Shown: positions 22,429 through 24,089 of the stretch, in pieces
How the letters are laid out: each line of letters opens with the position of its first letter
Numbering within the stretch: the first letter of the stretch is position 1
Virus record (IMG/VR): IMGVR_UViG_3300026881_000003
Location: 1 to 24,089 of that record
DNA: 24,089 nucleotides
Reading direction: 5' to 3' (one strand)
Source: a virus
The notes under the pieces: model-generated
Databases searched by the model: none
What the model was told of the DNA's origin: nothing
The model's input: the letters and a program-made list of their open reading frames with translations, nothing else
Translations under genes and position numbers: made by a program

Positions 22429-22915
22429 GCTGCAGCTCCTTCTTCGCGCGCCAGGCAGTAAGTGAGGTCGGCGGTTGACATGCCCTCATTACACCCTGAG
22501 CTGCGAACTTGGCCACGACCCTGGGCTTAAAGACGGCCTCCCACATGGTCTTGGTAGGATTCAGGGGGCTCGGTAGCCGGAGAGTTTCGGCCTGCGAGGC
22601 CATGCTGACCGGCTTACGAGCCACCTTAACTTGACGCTGGAATGGCCGTGAGACCTCCAGGTTTGCCTTATGAGCGATCTTCTTGTTGAGGGCCTGGTCG
22701 AACTGCTTCATGGCGTCTGAGGCGCTCCTGGCCAGCGCTAGGACCCTCAGGGTCGTCCCGTAGGGGGTCACCCGCTCCGCAAACTCACCATCCGGGAGCA
22801 CCGACAACACGTACCACATGCCGGTCGGGCGGCGGACACACGCGAATTTCCCGCAATCAGTATCCCAGCGGGTTGCCGAAGTCTTCACCCACTCGATCCA
22901 AAGGGGCGAAATCAC
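22370..22915 (-). CDS. basic hypothetical protein with uncertain 3' end (up to 181 aa)
   Basis: Starts at GTG 22915 (overlapping the stop of the gene before; AGGTG 6 bases upstream). The first about 140 residues look like a real protein, with strand-rich MWYVLSVLPDGEFAERVTPY and a helix ARSASDAMKQFDQALNKK. The last about 40 (RAKKELQRANPSRSRRHARG) are Arg-rich and overlap the HAD gene by 59 bases in another frame, unlike the 4-base overlaps elsewhere. A start element and small frame lie within this 3' part. The true end may be earlier through a frameshift or sequence error, or the overlap may be real. No family recognised. Confidence 0.55.
   Translation of the reverse strand: MISPLWIEWVKTSATRWDTDCGKFACVRRPTGMWYVLSVLPDGEFAERVTPYGTTLRVLALARSASDAMKQFDQALNKKIAHKANLEVSRPFQRQVKVARKPVSMASQAETLRLPSPLNPTKTMWEAVFKPRVVAKFAAQGVMRACQPPTSLTAWRAKKELQRANPSRSRRHARGLVAALA
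22416..22481 (-). CDS. 21-aa small reading frame upstream of the HAD gene
   Basis: MSTADLTYCLAREEGAAACE plus Ser, then TAG TAG. Its ATG at 22481 lies exactly 8 bases after the conserved GGGTGTA element, as in three convincing genes here, which is the main reason to list it. The frame carries the AGGAG of the HAD gene and ends 12 bases beyond the HAD GTG start, so it could be a leader peptide that opens the HAD start. It could also be a chance frame. Confidence 0.4.
   Translation of the reverse strand: MSTADLTYCLAREEGAAACES
22482..22497 (-). promoter_or_regulatory. GGGTGTA-N8-ATG element
   Basis: On the minus strand AGGGTGTA (22497-22490), eight bases ending GAGGGC, then ATG at 22481. It is nearly identical over 18 bases to the element at 23376-23391. 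It lies inside the 3' part of the 22370-22915 frame. Confidence 0.5.
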
Positions 22916-23049
22916 GGCTTCACCTGCTTGAACTTCTTGATAAATGCCTTCACCGAAGCGGCGCGGGCCTGGAGCTGACGGGGCTTCCGGGTGGTCTTAC
23001 GGCGATGCTTGTCCTTGGGGCGCATCGAACCCTTCGTGGAGTCGTCCAT
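22912..23049 (-). CDS. very basic 45-aa protein
   Basis: MDDSTKGSMRPKDKHRRKTT followed by more Lys/Arg (RKPRQLQARAASVKAFIKKFKQVKP split at about residue 21). Strong positive charge suggests nucleic-acid binding. The ATG at 23049 has no ribosome-binding site; the upstream bases are TATTTTTCCCGCC. A TTGACA/TATTTT pair ends 8 bases before the ATG, which would give a leaderless message. The stop overlaps the GTG of the next gene. Longer in-frame readings overlap the neighbour and are shadows. Confidence 0.55.
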   Translation of the reverse strand: MDDSTKGSMRPKDKHRRKTTRKPRQLQARAASVKAFIKKFKQVKP

Positions 23050-23056
23050 GGCGGGA

Positions 23057-23085
23057 AAAATAGTGATTGCGAGAGATATTGTCAA
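23057..23085 (-). promoter_or_regulatory. sigma70-like promoter, possibly for a leaderless message
   Basis: TTGACA at 23085-23080, a 17-base spacer, TATTTT at 23062-23057 on the minus strand. The expected start of transcription (about 23050) falls at the ATG of the 45-residue gene. The TTGACA overlaps the stop codon of the gene before. Confidence 0.45.
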
Positions 23086-23375
23086 GGCTGCCCCACGGGG
23101 ATTGCGCGGCGCATGGACAGGTATTCTGCCCTGAACGGAATTTCGACGATCAACATCCCGTTTTCGATATCGGCGGAAATCTTGTGAGAGTCTTCCTCGA
23201 TTCCCAGCTCGATCAGGAACTTGCTCGCAGGGCTCGCAATGTTCATCTTGCGGCCCAGCACCATGACGGTGATCTGCGGGGCGGTGAGGTCGCCGCAAAG
23301 CCACGTAAGAGTGCGCTTTCCTTCGGCAAAATCAACCGTGTCTGCGTTGAAAACCAGGGTCTGAGGGTTGGTCAT
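23082..23375 (-). CDS. hypothetical protein (97 aa)
   Basis: 97 residues from ATG at 23375 (MTNPQTLVFNADTVDFAEGK). The longer frame to 23459 would overlap the protease gene and skip the conserved start element, so it is rejected. The sequence alternates strands (TLTWLCGDLTAPQITVMVLG, GMLIVEIPF), suggesting a small beta-rich protein; no family known. It is preceded by GGGTGTA exactly 8 bases before the ATG and follows the protease stop by 19 bases. Confidence 0.65.
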   Translation of the reverse strand: MTNPQTLVFNADTVDFAEGKRTLTWLCGDLTAPQITVMVLGRKMNIASPASKFLIELGIEEDSHKISADIENGMLIVEIPFRAEYLSMRRAIPVGQP

Positions 23376-23391
23376 GCCCTCAATACACCCT
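23376..23391 (-). promoter_or_regulatory. GGGTGTA-N8-ATG element
   Basis: On the minus strand AGGGTGTA (23391-23384), eight bases ending GAGGGC, then ATG at 23375. It matches the copy at 22482-22497 except for one base in the spacer. It lies in the 19-base gap after the ClpP-like gene. Confidence 0.5.
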
Positions 23392-23394
23392 AGG

Positions 23395-24089
23395 TTACTC
23401 GTTAGGGTCCTTGGCACCCTGAGGCAGGTCTGCGGTCGGGGAAGCTGCCGGAAGTTCATCCGGGCTGGCTACCCTATCGACGGCGCGACGCTTGAGGGAC
23501 TCGTCCGGACCCATCCAGCGGTCACGGCCGTAGATCCAGGCCATGAACTCGGCCTTGGTCATGCCCATCTTTCTGGCGGCCTCGGGGGCGACCATCTCTT
23601 CCAGGGCTCGCATGAGCTGCATCTCGTCTTCCATCTGAGCGAGGTTGCCCTGTGTGCCACCCTGAATGCCGTGCGCCAAGAGTACGGTGCGGTCGGTCAT
23701 AATGCGAGTGTCACACACACCTTCCAGGAGATAGAAGGCTGCGCTAGCGGCCAGCACGTCGGCCACGCACGTCAAGTGTGCGCCGGTCTGCTTCTTTACG
23801 TCTTCGACATTCTGAAGCAGGAGCAGGAAGGCAAATGCAGAACCGCCGGGGCTCGTAATCCTCACCCAAACGTCCTTCTTCTTCTCGACCAGAGCGGCGT
23901 GCGAGATCTTTTCCCACAGGTCACCGGCCGATGCGTTATCGATGCCGCCGAGCAACACAGCATCGTAATACTTGGGCTGGCCAGCGGGGAGCACCTTCTG
24001 GGCGGCTTCCTTGGCAGCGTCGGCTACCTTGGGTGCCTCTTTGGCGGCTTCCTTGGCAGCGTCGGCTACCTTCTTCGCAGCAGGGGCCG
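23395..24089 (-). CDS. ClpP/SppA-like serine protease, 5' end outside window
   Basis: The frame is open to the right edge. A GTG at 23994 could start a 199-residue protein, but the reading continues upstream into KVADAAKEA repeats, so the gene probably starts outside. ClpP-fold signs: RITSPGGSAFAF (oxyanion loop), VADVLAASAAFYLLEG with the catalytic Ser in AASAA, VLLAHGIQGGTQGN with the catalytic His, and YGRDRWMGPDESLKRRAVD with the candidate Asp. All three catalytic positions seem intact. Phages use this fold for prohead maturation or other processing. No scaffold or capsid gene is visible here, so the target is unknown. It might cut the K-[A/S]-E linkers of the proteins described above, which is speculation. 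Confidence 0.85.
   Translation of the reverse strand, partial: APAAKKVADAAKEAAKEAPKVADAAKEAAQKVLPAGQPKYYDAVLLGGIDNASAGDLWEKISHAALVEKKKDVWVRITSPGGSAFAFLLLLQNVEDVKKQTGAHLTCVADVLAASAAFYLLEGVCDTRIMTDRTVLLAHGIQGGTQGNLAQMEDEMQLMRALEEMVAPEAARKMGMTKAEFMAWIYGRDRWMGPDESLKRRAVDRVASPDELPAASPTADLPQGAKDPNE
24001..24072 (-). repeat. 30-base direct repeat (period 42) in the protease gene
   Basis: Bases 24001-24030 and 24043-24072 are identical (30 of 30) and encode KVADAAKEAA twice, with a 14-residue period. The array may extend beyond the window. It forms a Lys/Ala helical lead in front of the protease domain. Confidence 0.85.

Noticed and set aside
1-24089. tRNA genes, CRISPR arrays or insertion sequences
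   Set aside because: No cloverleaf-like sequence, no spaced short repeats outside coding sequence and no transposase frame was found by eye; a tRNAscan search would be needed for certainty.

Overview
The window is a piece of a tailed double-stranded DNA phage genome with a contractile tail (myovirus type). A tail sheath gene is followed directly by a tail tube gene, with a tail-completion-like gene, a fibre gene and a holin-like gene nearby. The surrounding genes are small, tightly packed and often share start and stop bases (ATGA, GTGA, TTGA), as is usual in large phages. The DNA is GC-rich, and GTG and TTG starts are common, so a GC-rich bacterial host is likely. I cannot name the host or the phage. 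The many accessory nucleotide-metabolism genes suggest a large genome.

Layout. (1) Bases 1-7198, minus strand: a dense block of mostly small accessory genes. Recognisable members are a deoxynucleoside monophosphate kinase (6419-7198), a calcineurin-like metallophosphoesterase (3489-4244), a SLOG/LOG-like Rossmann protein (3082-3492) and an ATP-dependent DNA ligase (1190-2482). There is also a large Cys-rich protein, several small membrane proteins and many unknowns. (2) 7199-7256: a 58-base divergent control region. (3) 7257-21668, plus strand: the structural and lysis block. It holds a 1023-residue multidomain 'polyvalent' protein, an HK97-gp10-like completion protein, two unknown proteins, a fibre with a decayed SGNH-hydrolase-like end, a 967-residue repeat-rich Cys-motif protein, sheath, tube, terminator, a coiled-coil membrane protein and a holin-like protein. 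(4) 21665-24089, minus strand: small genes, a HAD-type 5'-nucleotidase-like protein and, running off the right edge, a ClpP-like serine protease with Lys/Ala-rich repeats in front of it.

The most interesting item is the 7257-10328 protein. It appears to join, in order, a Cas10/mCpol-like nucleotidyl-cyclase palm domain, a GNAT-like domain, an ADP-ribosyltransferase-like domain, an HExxE-plus-His domain and a ParB-like domain. A recurring K-[A/S]-E motif lies at nearly every predicted domain border. The same motif is frequent in the 967-residue protein downstream but absent from the sheath and fibre. This would fit a set of effectors carried in the virion and cut apart by a phage protease, or a shared linker system.

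Two sequence elements stand out outside the genes. An (A/G)CAATCTT element precedes six plus-strand genes. A GGGTGTA element lies exactly 8 bases upstream of four minus-strand ATG codons. Both are candidates for phage-specific expression signals. All functional calls rest on reading motifs by eye; no database search was made.
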